Source: Psoroptes ovis (lineage: Eukaryota > Arthropoda > Arachnida > Sarcoptiformes > Psoroptidae). From it: DNA of 64,000 bases. The translations under genes and the position numbers were made by a program. Numbering within the stretch: position 1 is the first letter of the stretch; each line of letters starts with the position of its first letter. Below are positions 48,674 through 61,921 of this stretch, piece by piece. The stretch spans positions 248,001 to 312,000 of the forward strand of contig PQWQ01000031.1 in NCBI GenBank assembly GCA_002943765.1, given 5' to 3'. Under the pieces are notes generated by a model. That model ran no database searches. It was not told the DNA's origin and saw only the letters and a list, made by a program, of their open reading frames with translations.

Positions 48674-50847
48674 CTAATAACGATCCCTACGATCCCGATC
48701 ATGATTTCGGTCCCGATGGTCCCTTCGATCATTGGTGTTATTGTAACGATGATAACGTCGTTGTTGTTGTTGCGATCGGTCACGATCTGAATATTCTCTT
48801 GAACGACTACGACTACGACGACGACGACCTCTACGATCATCATCATCATCATAACGAGAAGAATGATGATGTCGACTATTTCTACTATTTTTGTCTGAAT
48901 TGAAACGATTACGATCACTGCGATCACCTCCTCCTCCTCTGCGTTGTGGTTGCTTATCATAAAGACCTTTTTTTCTATTCGCTTCGACCAGCTCTTTTAG
49001 TTCTTCGAGTTTTTCACGACTTTTCCGAGGAATAAAAGGGTTAAAATTAATTCATGGAATCAATCAAACAAATCATCAAAAATTTACATTGTAATGAAAC
49101 CAAGATGAAGTTTTCCGCCGAAATGATCAGCTAGCCGCCGGTCATTATCTTGAATACCAAGATATGCTGAACATACTTCACATACTCGTAGTTTTTGCTG
49201 CTGATAACTGGACGTCGGTATCGAACTCTTGTATTCTAGTTCGGCCGCATTCTTTTCTTTTTTAATTTTTTCCACTTCTTCCATCAAACGCAACGACTCT
49301 TCGACATTTCCTTCACTACCGGCAGCTTCAGCCGCAGCCAATTTCTTTCCAATAGCTTCGGCTAATTCATGTACACGATTCAGCTGGTGGGGTACACACA
49401 GAGGATTAATCAATCAACTAAGATTTCTCAAACCTTTTCAGACGCTTCGGCGCTCAACTCTTCCTGGGTTTCGGCCAAACGTTTTTTAGCCAACTCGGTA
49501 CGACGATCTGCATCGGCAACAAATTGTTGTAGATGTTCCAAAGCCTATGGATTAATCGGTGGGGGTGGAGGGGTGGTGGTTTTAAATTTGATCAATTAAA
49601 TTTTTTAAATTAAACAAAATGAAATAATTCAAAGTGATTTATGGATAAATATTTAATACTGAACACAATAACTCACAACAGAATATACAGGCTTGTGAAA
49701 TTGACCACATGTGGGTGTATCTGACCTGTAATCGGATACACATGTGTCAATTCATTCATTTTTACAGGTTTTTACTTCAAATATCGTTGGATATTCATAT
49801 CACATATTTCATTTGCTGGCCCCAAATTTTGATTTTTTTTTTTGAAAAAATTGAAACTGTTTATGATGGGTTTGATATTTTTGTTTTAAGCATCATCCAA
49901 TTGATTAATTAATATTTGAATACGTACGTAAAAATATAGCGTGTATATGTATATGTGTACAGTGATCAAACATAAATAAGACATATCAAACAACGACTAT
50001 AAATAGAGAGTTTAATTCAACAATAATTCTCAAAACCATTGAAATCAACCAGAAAAAAAAGAATTAAATTCAAGAATTTCATACTTCGACTTACGACTTG
50101 TTACTTATATCGTCATTTGGTTCAGATTCTTAATTTGTGAATCAAACAATCAATTTCGAATCATTCGATTAAAATCGAATTTTTTTGAGAATGAATCAAT
50201 CAAAAATTCTAAAAAATCAATTTATAAATAATTGGTGATCAATTTTGGGAAAAAATTATGATTGATATTCATCATATACACATACATATTAGTGTTCCAA
50301 CAAGAGAAATCAACAATTACAATCAATATTCATCAACACTAATAATTCGAAGATGAATTTGAAAAAATATACTTTGATATAAAAGGTATAAGGCCTTCAA
50401 AAATCGAATAACTTACATTCAATTCATAGCCATAATGTTCATTTTTACTTGCTTTATTATAATCGGCCCGCAATGCATATTCATGTATTTTCGGACATTC
50501 ACCAATATCCATTCGCTGATGTGTATGAATGAAAGGGTTAAGAAATGAAGGGAATTAGATCGAATGTTTTCAAATACCCGAATAATACTTACAGTCGAAG
50601 CCAGAATTTCATGTGGACAACAATCGAGTAGAAAACTTTTACAAACTTGTGAATCAGTGAAACGATACTGTGATGATCTTTGTTGGTCATCTGTTTTTTG
50701 ATGATGAGAAAATTGGAAAAATTTTATAAGGTTACAGCCTTTACACAATCATTTTTTGCTGGTAAGCAAAAGAAACTAACCAGTACCAACACGAGCTGTG
50801 CCCATTAATTGATCGAGCATAGCTCTCATTTGTTCGGTTGCTGACAT
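48674..50847 (-). CDS. Luc7l: LUC7-like U1 snRNP-associated splicing factor
   Basis: Nuclear RNA-binding protein that helps U1 snRNP choose 5' splice sites. Six exons on the minus strand: 50847-50781, 50690-50593, 50515-50417, 49544-49434, 49383-49088 and 49019-48674, giving 338 aa with all phases consistent. It starts MSATEQMRAMLDQLMGT, as in LUC7L. The first zinc finger is CCCH (C39, C47, C62, H66) with CCPHEIL; a coiled coil with TELAKKRLAETQEE follows; the second finger is C2H2 (C193, C196, H212, H218) in CEVCSAYLG and HFGGKLHLGF. From about residue 224 the tail is Arg-rich with Ser, Asp and His (RS/RD domain), ending DRDRRDRY. Introns are 90, 77, 872, 50 and 68 bp; the 50-bp one has a weak GTTTGAG donor. 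The repeats of the RS tail produce misleading open frames on both strands. Confidence 0.95.
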
Positions 50848-52681
50848 TTTTTGGATTTTTTAAAAATTCATAAATCAAATTCTCAATAATTTCAAGGATT
50901 ATAGATATTTTCACCAAATAAAATTTATAAAATAAATAAACAGATTAAAACTCAATATGACTATTTTTTAAAAGGCTACAAACAGTTGTTTTTTTTTTGT
51001 TTTTGTAACAGTTACAGCTGTCACAATGCTTTTATTAAATGTCTATATATGTATCGATATAGCGAATGGCGAAACTATCGATATTTGAAATTATTATTTT
51101 TTAGAATAATTTTTAAAAGAAATGAAGTTAGAGCGCTATCTATTGGTGCATCTCTGAAAACTTGACAATTTCAATTTTTTTTTTTTTGAAAAATTCGACA
51201 AACTAACAATGAAAATCACTGATAATCAATTTGTTGTAGGAGATGGCCTGAAATTAAACGATGATTGGCTCATTTGGTGAAGGACGATTGGCTGGAAAAT
51301 TTATTGATCAATGTCTTCAAGCATCACCTGCTTGCCTAAAGCATGATTTATAGATAAATAAGAGTATTAAATAAATTTTATGAACTCTGACAAACAACAA
51401 TTTTGTTTTTAGTAACTTGGAAAATCTGATATTTGGCAATTAATTTAATGATGGCACGCGACCGGAATATGAAAATACGTGTTTTTTTCCAAAAGTTTGT
51501 TTGGTAATTTTAAGAAACAAAAAACAAAATATTCAAGATACAAAATACACATTACAAAACGATTCAAAAGGTCAAATTGGGAGCAAAATTAACAATTTGA
51601 ATGACAATTTTATTAATTTGAATTAGAAACTGCCAGCTGAATCAGATTTGAAAAATATTATATCAAGACAATCATCATCAATCAGTGCGTGGCTCAGTTA
51701 GACTGGTGGTGGTTGGTCAAGACATGATTTTATTGATCAACAACAACAGCTGCTGCCCGCACACACACATATAAACCTTAAAATTGGAAATTCATTTCAA
51801 TTTTTTTGAAATTTAAAACAAAATGGATCAATTTATGAATCAATTTTGAGATTCTTCATTGTTTAATGAATGACCTCTTTCAATGTTAATCAAGTTTAAA
51901 TTACATTTCTTGGCACATTTCACATCAAAAGGTCGAGGTATTAGTCTTAGGGAAAAAATTGAAATCTTAATTAATTTTCTTTGTGAGAAAAAAAAATTAA
52001 TTTAAATCAGAATTCTAAAGGATGTGAGCCTCATATATTCCGCATCTCTTTTTGAGCATCAATTGAAGCCAATTAATTAATTTGAGCAAAGGAGCCTCAA
52101 ATTGATTATTGATCAATGTCCAACTGGTTTAAAATCACGTTTGTTAAACATCAAATTAATAACTATGGCTAAATCATTATTTGTTTTGAATCATTTGTTC
52201 TGATTTATTCAATGAATGAATTTCGCAGCAGAAAAACAATGAATTAGAATCACACAAACCCAAAAAAAAACCTAAAAGTGCCACACCACGCCAGGTGTGT
52301 GTGGATAGATTGGCTGAAATGTGCATTTGGTAAGGCAATGTGAAAAGGATGAGATCTTTGATTTTTTTGGAAAATGTTTTGATTTGTTTCGATTTTCACG
52401 TTTTACACTAAAATGTTTGACAAAATGTTTACGCCTACCAAAATAACAATTTCAATCACACGAATTACACAGCCAGCAAGCAGACACATTTAATGATGAT
52501 CCAGGTATATTTTAATAAACCAAAGAGCTTGCGTATTCCTTTGGTTATTCATATTTGAATTTTTTGGATTTGAATCGAATACAAATTCAATGATTATTTG
52601 GTTCATTTGTGTATGTGTAGGCGAAATGTGTTTCATCAAATGAAATTGATTTCACAGATCAAAAATCGACGAAATTTCAAA
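50848..52681. other. spacer between LUC7 and bHLH genes
   Basis: Divergent upstream regions of two genes pointing away from each other. AT-rich, free of family A and B elements. No recognised gene and no convincing core promoter. Confidence 0.5.
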
Positions 52682-53668
52682 ATGGAAACGACATTGAATC
52701 TGTTTACCGATATTTTACCTCAACAATTTCAGCAACAACAACAGCAGCAGCTGCTGCCGCAACAATTACCATCGATCCAAGCGAATAAAGGCCAAATAAC
52801 TTGGAATCATTCATTGTACAATGCTTGTCCCAGCAAGGTCTTTGCTGGCGATGATAAATTGACCAAGAATGCGACCCCATTATCGTCAAAACCGCAACAG
52901 CAAAGAAAAAATCAAACTTCTACATCGAAAACTAAATCGACGTATAAACATATTCCACATCGAGAAAAACCACTGCATCTGGTTGCGAAACGTAATGCAC
53001 GTGAAAGACGTCGTGTACAAGCGGTCAATATGGCCTTCATGCGTTTACGACGTTGTGTACCGGTTGAAAATCGTTCAAAACGTTTGTCCAAAGTGAAAAC
53101 GCTGCACAAAGCAATCGAATATATCGGTATGTTGGATGAAATTCTTAAACAAACCAGTACCAGTGGTGGTGATGGTGGTGAAGATGAAAATCGAAATTTA
53201 AACAGTAATTTCAATGATGATGAAAATGATGATCAACTAAATGCAATCATAGATGATACGAATGGATACGATCCGATCAGTTGTAGCAATCATCAACAGC
53301 CGCAGACAATCACTGATGATAATCAACAATATTTTCATCGATCAATCCTATCATCCACATCATCATCATTGATGATATCATCTTCGAATGATTCAAATTT
53401 GTCCATCACTGCATCATCATATGATCATAAACAGCAGCACCAGCAACAATTAAATTCACAATTTATTAATTTATCTGATAATAACAATTGTAATTATAAT
53501 AACATTATCAATACAACAACAATGATCAACAATGATTCATATTTAAATCAATATAATTATTTGTCAAAGACTACTAGTAATAATAATGCCAATCATACAT
53601 TTAAATATTTATTAAATAATCAAAATATGATTGTTATTGATGATCAGAATAATAATAAAAAAGGATAA
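52682..53668 (+). CDS. group A bHLH transcription factor, achaete-scute-like or Fer/PTF1A-like
   Basis: Nuclear DNA-binding factor acting as a dimer on E-boxes, expected in neural or other fate choice. The ATG at 52682 (METTLNLFTD) gives 328 aa; in-frame ATGs at 52613 and 52640 are possible earlier starts. After a Gln-rich N terminus the bHLH spans about 102-156: basic RNARERRRV, helix 1 QAVNMAFMRLRRCVP, a short loop, helix 2 LSKVKTLHKAIEYIGMLDEIL. RN-RER-RV and VN recall achaete-scute, while ERRR and KRLSKV-TL also fit Fer/PTF1A proteins. The C-terminal tail is Asn/Ser-rich and lacks the usual achaete-scute end motif. No intron inside, as in many achaete-scute genes. AATAAA at 53777-53782 could end the transcript. 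Family bHLH sure, subfamily open. Confidence 0.85.
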   Translation: METTLNLFTDILPQQFQQQQQQQLLPQQLPSIQANKGQITWNHSLYNACPSKVFAGDDKLTKNATPLSSKPQQQRKNQTSTSKTKSTYKHIPHREKPLHLVAKRNARERRRVQAVNMAFMRLRRCVPVENRSKRLSKVKTLHKAIEYIGMLDEILKQTSTSGGDGGEDENRNLNSNFNDDENDDQLNAIIDDTNGYDPISCSNHQQPQTITDDNQQYFHRSILSSTSSSLMISSSNDSNLSITASSYDHKQQHQQQLNSQFINLSDNNNCNYNNIINTTTMINNDSYLNQYNYLSKTTSNNNANHTFKYLLNNQNMIVIDDQNNNKKG

Positions 53669-53776
53669 ATTGCTTTTATCCCTATTTAAACATATGATTG
53701 TTCGCTTTAAGATTTTTGAATGAATAACTGTTGTGATTTTTATAAAATCTTCAAAAAATATGAAGACATAATACAA

Positions 53777-53782
53777 AATAAA
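53777..53782 (+). promoter_or_regulatory. candidate polyadenylation signal of the bHLH gene
   Basis: AATAAA 109 bp after the stop codon. Confidence 0.35.
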
Positions 53783-54205
53783 TATATAAATATGTTAATG
53801 AGAATAATACACGAAATAATCAAATTATATATTTTTTGTTTGTATCATTTTTAAAAAATTCTAAGAGACATTGTCATCTTACTAATATTTTGAATAAAGT
53901 CAAAGAATATTTAAGAATTTTCTCTCACAGATGAAATATGACTATATGGATTATTGGATTCATTCATATTGCGTGATTTATATTTGAAAATGAATTTGAA
54001 TATGAATGAATATGAAAGGATCAAACAGAATTTTGTTCAAATTGATTAATAAGCATAATTTTTGTCGATTTTTTTTTTGGTACAAACAAAACAAAAAATT
54101 ACATGACCTCTTAAATAATTTAAGAATCTAAGATAATACCGATGATGATGATAAACATTAACATTCATTGATGATAATGTTTAGAAATAAGCAGCAGCAA
54201 ATATC

Positions 54206-54286
54206 TTAGGTTGTCCCATAAGTTCTTGTCGTTTTTCGTATGACGAAAAAATCTAAAAAACGGCATGAACTTGTGGGACAACCCAA
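54206..54286. mobile_element. family A MITE, CATAAG subtype
   Basis: Left TTAGGTTGTCCCATAAGTTC, right GCATGAACTTGTGGGACAACC. Two mismatches in the right arm. Confidence 0.8.
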
Positions 54287-54939
54287 TATGTTCTTGCACA
54301 CTGAATCAATGCTTAAAGATTAATAAAATCTCTTAAATTTTTAGCTTTGTTGTTTGTGTTGTCTTTGATTAATAATTAATAAAGGTTTTTGGCGAAAAGG
54401 TTCGTACGAATTAGTTGTCGATTCGATTTTTTGGGCCAAATCATCATCAATCAAAGTTTGTGATTTCTGTGATTTTTAGACATTTTTTTTTCAAGGCATA
54501 AGCCCTGTAATTTTCGAGAAAACGAAAATTCCATGTATGCATTAATGATCAATACAATATTTACGATTCTCAAATACTTAATACTTAATCAACATAATTA
54601 AATATTCTGAAATTAATCAAAAAAAAAAAAAAAAAATTACTTACCATTCCTTGGAGCCAGAATGAATCCACTGAATCTTTTTCGTTGTGTTGTTGCATTC
54701 TTTTGATTTTGTTTCTTTGAATTTTTTTGCTTTGAATTATTTTCAAAATCATGGCAAAATTTAGACTCAAAGATCATAGATGTCAGATTGTTCTTCTGTG
54801 GCCAAAAATATTCAAAGAATTCCCCTTAAATATTCATTCATTTCTTAATTCATTTATTAAACAAAATACCAAAAAAAAACAGGAATGTATTTGAAACTGA
54901 AGGGCTATACATGCACACGGTTTGCATATTATATGTATG

Positions 54940-55104
54940 TACAAGGTTTCAAGTTTTAATTCGTAGTTTTAAAATTGATTTTCATAGTTTTCAAGTTGAT
55001 TTTCGTAATTTTACGGTTCAAAATTGCATTCAAAACTATGAAATTCAATTTTAAAACTACGAAAATTTATTTTAAAACTACGAATTAAAACTTGAAACCC
55101 TGTA
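54940..55104. mobile_element. family B element (165 bp), inverted orientation
   Basis: TACAAGGTTTCAAGTTTTAA against TTAAAACTTGAAACCCTGTA. One of the best-kept copies. Confidence 0.88.
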
Positions 55105-56874
55105 TGTGTGCAGCAAAAATTGAATCACCTGTCCATTTATGTTTATTTATTTGCTAATATGCTACAGACGCGCATGTTTTTGTTTGTGAATTTTTACATT
55201 TCATTTTGTAATGGTGAATTCTGTGTGTTTTATTTATTTATTTCTGTTATTCATCTTTCATTAATCAATGCTTTTTGATGATGAAAGAACTCTATTCTTT
55301 TAAAATAAGGGTCCAATCGGTTGAGTTTTGTTTTTGTTTATTTTTGAGGCTCGTTTTTTTCAGAGATTTTTTGACATTTCTCCAATATTCGGTCCATGGC
55401 CGATGACACTGGGTTTGACCAGAGAAATTTTGGAAAAATTTGGTTTTTTTTAATTAGAATTTTCAATTAAAACAAATGACAATGATCATCATCATCACCA
55501 CCACCGCAATCAGCAGCAGTATTAATATATCATAAATCATATCCGGCTTCAAATTTCTTGATAATTAAACAACAATTCAATTGTTAATATTTACTGATCG
55601 TTGATTTATTTAATTAAACATATTTAAATTGTTTTCAAAATGAATTACATCATATCCGTTATTGAAATCAATCATATTTGCATTTATTTGTGTTCAATCG
55701 AATCTCAAAGTTTAAATAGTTTGATTTAAATTGTATTGTTTAATTTTTAAAATTGTTTGATTAATTAATCAATTAATGTTTTGTTTGAAATGATTACCAT
55801 TTCCCTTGTTGTCAAAATCCATTGTGTTGTAAAATTCAATTGACATGAGTTGATATTGTATTAATTATCAATTAGCAAGAATTTTGTTATATTTGAACGA
55901 ATTTTACCAACGGATTTCTACGATTATTCATCTGGTAAGAATCGATTATTTTGAAATAAAAATTGTGATTAATTGTCCTTATTTTTTTGATTAGGTGAAA
56001 ATTAATTAGATGAATGGTAAAATAGTGAAGACTCATAATAATAATCATATGAATATAAAATCAATTCTTCAATCATCAATATTCATTTTCGGTACTTGTC
56101 TTCTACTGTCTGTAATCCTTCAAGTTGATCATTTACATTGAATCAAATCATTCAATTATTATATTTATTGAATCAATTCAAAGACATTCAACAAACAACA
56201 GGTAAGTGTAAGTGTCTTTATTTTTAAAAATTGGAATATATTTAAATTGAAAATAATTTGACAAGTTAAAATCATCTGAATTTGTTTTTCTGTTGATTAG
56301 TTTGATTCTCAAACAACAGATGACTATGAATTTAGTAGTTTTTGATGAAAGTTGTTTTTTTTTTTTTTTTGAAAAATTCGAAATGTATAACCTTTAAAAA
56401 AATGTATCAAAAGGTGTGTCAAAATATTCACCATCAGAATTACTTAAGTCATTTAAATTTTTGCTTGAAAATAATTAATTCGTAAAGAGATTTGTCAAAT
56501 TCAAACATTTGAAAATTGTGAAATTTTAAATTATTCAAAATTTTCTAATTATAATTCAAGTTCAAGGTAATTTCATGTATATCAATCTGTACAAATTGAT
56601 ACAAGGCAATTACTTGATGAATTCGTTATTGTATAGCCTTTAATTTTTTTTCAAAATTTAAAGTTGAAATATTCATAAATAGTGAAAAGAGAAGATGATC
56701 ATAATCAACCCAATAATAGTCCTGTATTATCAACAGAGTGAATTAAGTTTATCTCCAACAATTGTTCAATCATTGATTCGTTTTCTTATTGATGTCTTAA
56801 ACCACCACAAAAACAATTATTGGTCATTTTTTGCACAATAGATTTGTATGTGTGTGTAAAATCTATCGAAAATA

Positions 56875-57036
56875 TAGTTTTTCAAGTTTTAATTCAGAGT
56901 TTTGAAATTAATTTTCGTAGTTTTCAAATTGATTTTCATAGTTTTGAATGCAATTTTAAACCGTGAAATTACGAAATTCAATTTTAAAACTACGAAAATT
57001 AATTTTAAAACTACGAATTTAAACTTGAAACCCTGT
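56875..57036. mobile_element. family B element (162 bp)
   Basis: Left tip worn (TAGTTTTTCAAGTTTTAATTC); right tip AAACTTGAAACCCTGTA kept. Central AACCGTGAAATTACG as in the 14755 copy. Confidence 0.8.
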
Positions 57037-57672
57037 ATGATCATCGAATCTTGCATTTTAAAATAATGAATGAATCGATAAATTTGAGAAGTTTGAGCTC
57101 AGCAAATCAAATCAATAATCGTTGATGAATGGTGAAAACTTGAATTGTATGTGAATCTACGTAAGAAATTTTTTTTTTTTGATAGAAAACTAAAATAACC
57201 AAGCAAAGAACCAGTTAGTCAAGTTAGTCGAATTTTATTCATTCAAATCAAAGTCTTAAAGAAAATGATGTTCATTTTTTTCCAAAAATGAATGATGTGT
57301 GTGTCTATGCGAGGAGTGTGAAGCATCTTTTGGGCATCCGAAGATTTGTTCGAGCTTTTATATTCGTGTGCCTGGTGCGTGGCCACCATATCAATTGTCA
57401 TGATAATGATAAAGTGGTTGTTCAGGTTTTCTCTGGTCATCATCATCAGCATCATTAACCATTACCAATTTCGATTGAATCAATCAGTTTTTGCCTTACC
57501 TTTAAGGCTTTTAAATGTAATTTTTTTTCAAATGATCATGATGATGATGATGTTGACCTTTCACACACACACAATGATCATCGTCGTCGACAACCATACA
57601 ATTATTGATTAAATGGATTCGATTTTCCTCAATTTTTCTCTCCGAAAAGGTAATAATATTCAGTATTAATAA

Positions 57673-57839
57673 TACAGAGTTTCAAGTTTTAATTCAGAGT
57701 TTTAAAATTGATTTTCGTAGTTTGAAAATTGAATTTCGTAATTGTATAGTGTAAAATTGCATTCAAAACTATGAAAATCAACTTTAAAACTACGAAAATT
57801 AATTTTAAAAATACGAATTGAAACTTTAGAAACTCTGTA
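57673..57839. mobile_element. family B element (167 bp), inverted orientation
   Basis: TACAGAGTTTCAAGTTTTAA against AATTGAAACTTTAGAAACTC then TGTA. Small insertions in the right tip. Confidence 0.82.
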
Positions 57840-58887
57840 TTATCTCAACGAGTTTTATTTGATTTTTGAGCTTAGCTCATTCACTTGGCTATAAATCTCT
57901 TACTTTGAATCGTAAAAAAAATTGTACGAAATTGGATTACAATTATGAATGGTAATCTTTTCCATTGAAAAAACATTGAACAAGGTGTTGTCCTTTGCAC
58001 ATTGTGTGTATTTGAATCATGAAAATTTTGGTTTCAATCAAATTGGGCAAGATAATTCAATTGAACATAAATGATTTTTCTGAATGAATTTCGTTTTGTT
58101 TTTTCTCGTTCGAACAATCTCACATACACCTTCAAGTAAATTCAATGTTAGTCATTTCATATAATAATAATATGATTCATAATATTCATAAATATAATTG
58201 CAATTATTATTGTAAACTAATTGAAATAATTTCGTCCGAAACAAGAAATAATTCATCAATCAGTAAAACAATCAAATATATTTTGGTGAAAATTCAAGAT
58301 TAACACACTCGATTTACCCACGTTTTTTTGCCCATTGAATTTGAATGGCACGCCAGTCAAAATGACTGTTCTTGGTAAATCTAGTGTCAATGTTGCTGCT
58401 GCTATCGATGATCACATGTCGATCTATCCATCCGAGGATCATAACCTATGATAATTTTCAATAATTTCACATTATATTCAATCAAAGTTGTATTTATTCA
58501 ATTTTTTTAAGTGGAATTAGTCTTCATTTAATTTCTTCGAGGAATTTCCGGAAAATTTTTTTCGGTTGTTATTCATATTTATTTATATTTCTAATAATGT
58601 TTGTTTGTTGATTACAATGAATCAACAAATACAATACAATACATTGACTGATCACAAGTACACACGCACGGATTTTCGCTTTGTGTATTAATAATAATAT
58701 TATTTCATTTTATACTCAACAAAATGGATTAATATTTTGCCAAATTTATTTTTATCAATTAATAATTATTATTATTGAAAGCAGCATAGCACAATAATTT
58801 GATCTCTTTTCATACAATTTTTTACTCGTTCGTTTGTCATTTGATTTACCATCTCATTTATTCCTATCTTTACTGTGTATCATGTTT

Positions 58888-59054
58888 TACAGAAGGTTTC
58901 AAGTTTTAATTCATAGTTTTAAAATTAATTTTCGTAATTTTCAAGTTGATATTCGTAGTTTTGAATGCAATTTTGAACGGTGAAATTATGAAATTCAATC
59001 TTAAAACTATGAAATTCAATTTTAAAACTACGAATTAAAACTTGAAAACCTGTA
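58888..59054. mobile_element. family B element (167 bp)
   Basis: TACAGAAGGTTTCAAGTTTT against AATTAAAACTTGAAAACCTG then TA. Confidence 0.82.
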
Positions 59055-59542
59055 CTGTTGTATTGTTCGGTATATGTATATGTGTGTATGCTAGAATATT
59101 ATGACTTTAATTTACTTAATGTGCCGCTGCTGCTGTTTAATTTAATGAATTTTATTGCATTTTTTGATTTCACAATGAATTAAGTTCTGATTTAAATCTA
59201 ATTGAAATCATTCACAAATCTTGAATTGTTTAATTTGAATTGCATTTGGCTGATTCGTACCTGCTCGAAAAATTTGATATTTATCTTACACAGTAAGACG
59301 AAATATGAATCATTTGATTGATTTGGTTGAATCATTTGTTTTGATTTTCAACTAATTGAATCGTATGAAATTGAATTGAATTTGTATGACGTGATTATTC
59401 ACGTAACCACATATATGACATATGAAATTTCATTTATTCATATACTCAGATTTTCATTCATAAATTTTCAGTTTTACTTTTTCTATGAGTAAATTGCAAT
59501 CATCAAATAAATGGCCATGATTTTGATTGCGTAGCTCAGTAT

Positions 59543-59575
59543 CAGTCAGTCAGTCAGTCTGTCTGTCTGTCTGTC
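59543..59575. repeat. compound tetranucleotide microsatellite
   Basis: A CAGT run switches to a CTGT run. Confidence 0.9.
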
Positions 59576-60259
59576 GACTATTTGTAATCAATTGTTAATT
59601 TCACTTTAAAACAGATTGCAATTATCATTATTGCAAAATCCAATAGAAACATTGACAACAACCAGCTACAGTAGCAGCAACATTCATTAAGACAAAGTTG
59701 AAATTATCTTTAAAAATTATTTATTGATTAAGCCCAAAATGGGTTTCAATTGAAATTGATTAATGATTAATCACAGTATTTCCAATTGTGTTTCGATTAT
59801 TTGATAAAACATACACTTGATTCAATCATTGAAAGTCTCTATTTTTCCAAAATTCGCTAAAATTTCATCCGATATGTTTTCAATCGAAGGGTTATTTTTA
59901 TAGATTTGATGATGATGATTAAGATTTTTCAGGTTGTAATTACTTACATATAAGAATGATTTCTAAAAACTAACAAGTTCAAAGCAGCAGCTACACACAC
60001 TCACACACCTACAAATTATTTTGATTATTTTTCCAATAAATTTTGACCAAATTTATCCAACAACATTTCTCTGTCTTTGCGCCATCCAATGAAATCTGCA
60101 TGATGTTCAATTGCGTTGGTGTGTGTTGGTTATGTATGTTTCTCTGCCATTTGTTTACATGTCTTTCGCTTGTTTTGTTGTTCCATATGAATGAATCAAT
60201 CTATGCGAATGTAGGTGGCCATTTCCTCTCGAAATTAATTATTTGTTTGATGATGATTT

Positions 60260-60338
60260 GTGTTGTCCGATAAGTTTTTGCCGATATTCTAACAATTCTC
60301 TACGATATAATCGTCAGAAAACTTTTCGGACAACCTAA
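60260..60338. mobile_element. family A MITE, CGAAAAG subtype, reverse core
   Basis: Left GTTGTCCGATAAGTTTTTGCC, core TCTACGATATAATCG, right AAAACTTTTCGGACAACCTAA. Confidence 0.8.
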
Positions 60339-60613
60339 TAGTTTTAAATTCAATTTAATTTATTTCTAAATTCGATCGACCTCGATTCACATAATTTTAA
60401 AAATATCAGCCTCTGCATATATTTGATGATGAGGATGTGAGGATGATGATTTATTTCCTGTGTGTATGTGTGTATGTACGTCAAAAACATTATTACTGAA
60501 TCAATGAGTGGATCTATGATCTAAGGATTCATATCTATAACAGTTGCAATGCAGTGTGTCCATTCTTCGATTCATTTTCTGTGCTCTCAAACTGATCGAA
60601 TTGAAAATATTTT

Positions 60614-60777
60614 CAAGGGTTTCAAGTTTTAATTCGTAGTTTTGAAATCAATTTTTATAGTTTTCAAGTTGATTTTCGTAATTTCCCAGTTAAAAATTGC
60701 ATTCAAAACTATGAAATTCAACTTGAAAACAACGAAAATCAATTTCAAAAACCAGAATTAAAACTTGAAATCCTGCA
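60614..60777. mobile_element. family B element (164 bp), inverted orientation
   Basis: AAGGGTTTCAAGTTTTAATT against AATTAAAACTTGAAATCCTG. The right arm has several substitutions (AACAACG, AACCAG). Confidence 0.8.
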
Positions 60778-61251
60778 TCAATCCAACAAGCTGTTTTTGT
60801 TGTTGTGAATGGTAGTAAATATTATAAGTTTTTAAGTGAATAATGGTCAAATTTGACTCAAATACACACTCACAGAGATTCCCTTTTTCGGGGTTTCATT
60901 CATAAATTTTCATACTTCTCTCGCTTCATTGATTCATTCAGAAAAATTTCCTTTCATTCATTTCTTTGAATACATTTGCAAATTTGGTCATATATATGAA
61001 ATAATCAATCGTATCACATAATGAATGAATGATGCAAAATGTATTAAATATAAATTTTCAAACTTATCAAACGATGATAATCGATCAAAAAAATTTTCGA
61101 TTGATCAGCGTCTGTCTTTTTCAGCTTATATTTGTGATAATTTTGAAAAAAATGATGCACATTGATTATCCACCAACCATATTGATGCATATTCAAATTA
61201 TTTCATTTATTATTTTCGTATGTAAAAGTAAATTAAGTCAAATTTTCGATA

Positions 61252-61408
61252 TACAGGTATTAATTCGTAGTTTTAAAATTAATTTTCGTAGTTTTTAAGT
61301 TTATTTTCATAGTTTTTAATGCAATTTTAAACCGTGAAATTATGAAATTCAATTTGAAAACTATGAAAATTAATTTTAAAACTACGAATTTAAACTTGAA
61401 ACCCTGTA
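61252..61408. mobile_element. family B element, left tip deleted (157 bp)
   Basis: TACAGG runs straight into TATTAATTCGTAG, so the TTTCAAGTTT of the left tip is lost. The right end TTTAAACTTGAAACCCTGTA is intact. The 21-bp period is very clear in this copy. Confidence 0.82.
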
Positions 61409-61921
61409 TTATTTTTTTGATTTAAAAATCGGAAATTGATTTATTTTTTGATTTTATTAATACAAATCTCATATACAATCTTTCCCTGTGTTTATATGAA
61501 TGAATGACGTATTCTCATTGAGATTTATTTTTTACCAGGCATTTTGTTTTAATGAGAATTATAATTATTCTACTCCACTGTCTGTGCCCGTACAAATAAT
61601 GCACACACAATTCTCATTCATACATTAAGCAATAACAAGTGAATCCGAACATAGCATCATCCAATGCGAAAAAAATCAGGAGAAAATCAAAAGAGAGAAA
61701 CGACGAGGAGCAGCGATACAAATTGAATATATGAACAATAATTATGGCGGCTTATTTGATTTGGAGCCAAATTTTTTCTTTTTATTCGAAAAGCGTTTTA
61801 ATGATTTGAATTTTCTTAATCAAACTATGAAATAATGAATATGAAACTGAAGAAAATTTGAATAAACTAAACAAAATTAATGAACGAAATTTAGCAATTC
61901 ATTCATTTATAAGGTTGAAAT

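Noticed and set aside
48607..48960. Open frames on both strands rich in Val/Ile or Asp/His
   Set aside because: They are shadow frames of the Arg-rich tail of the LUC7-like gene, whose true minus-strand frame gives R, S and D codons and ends at 48674.
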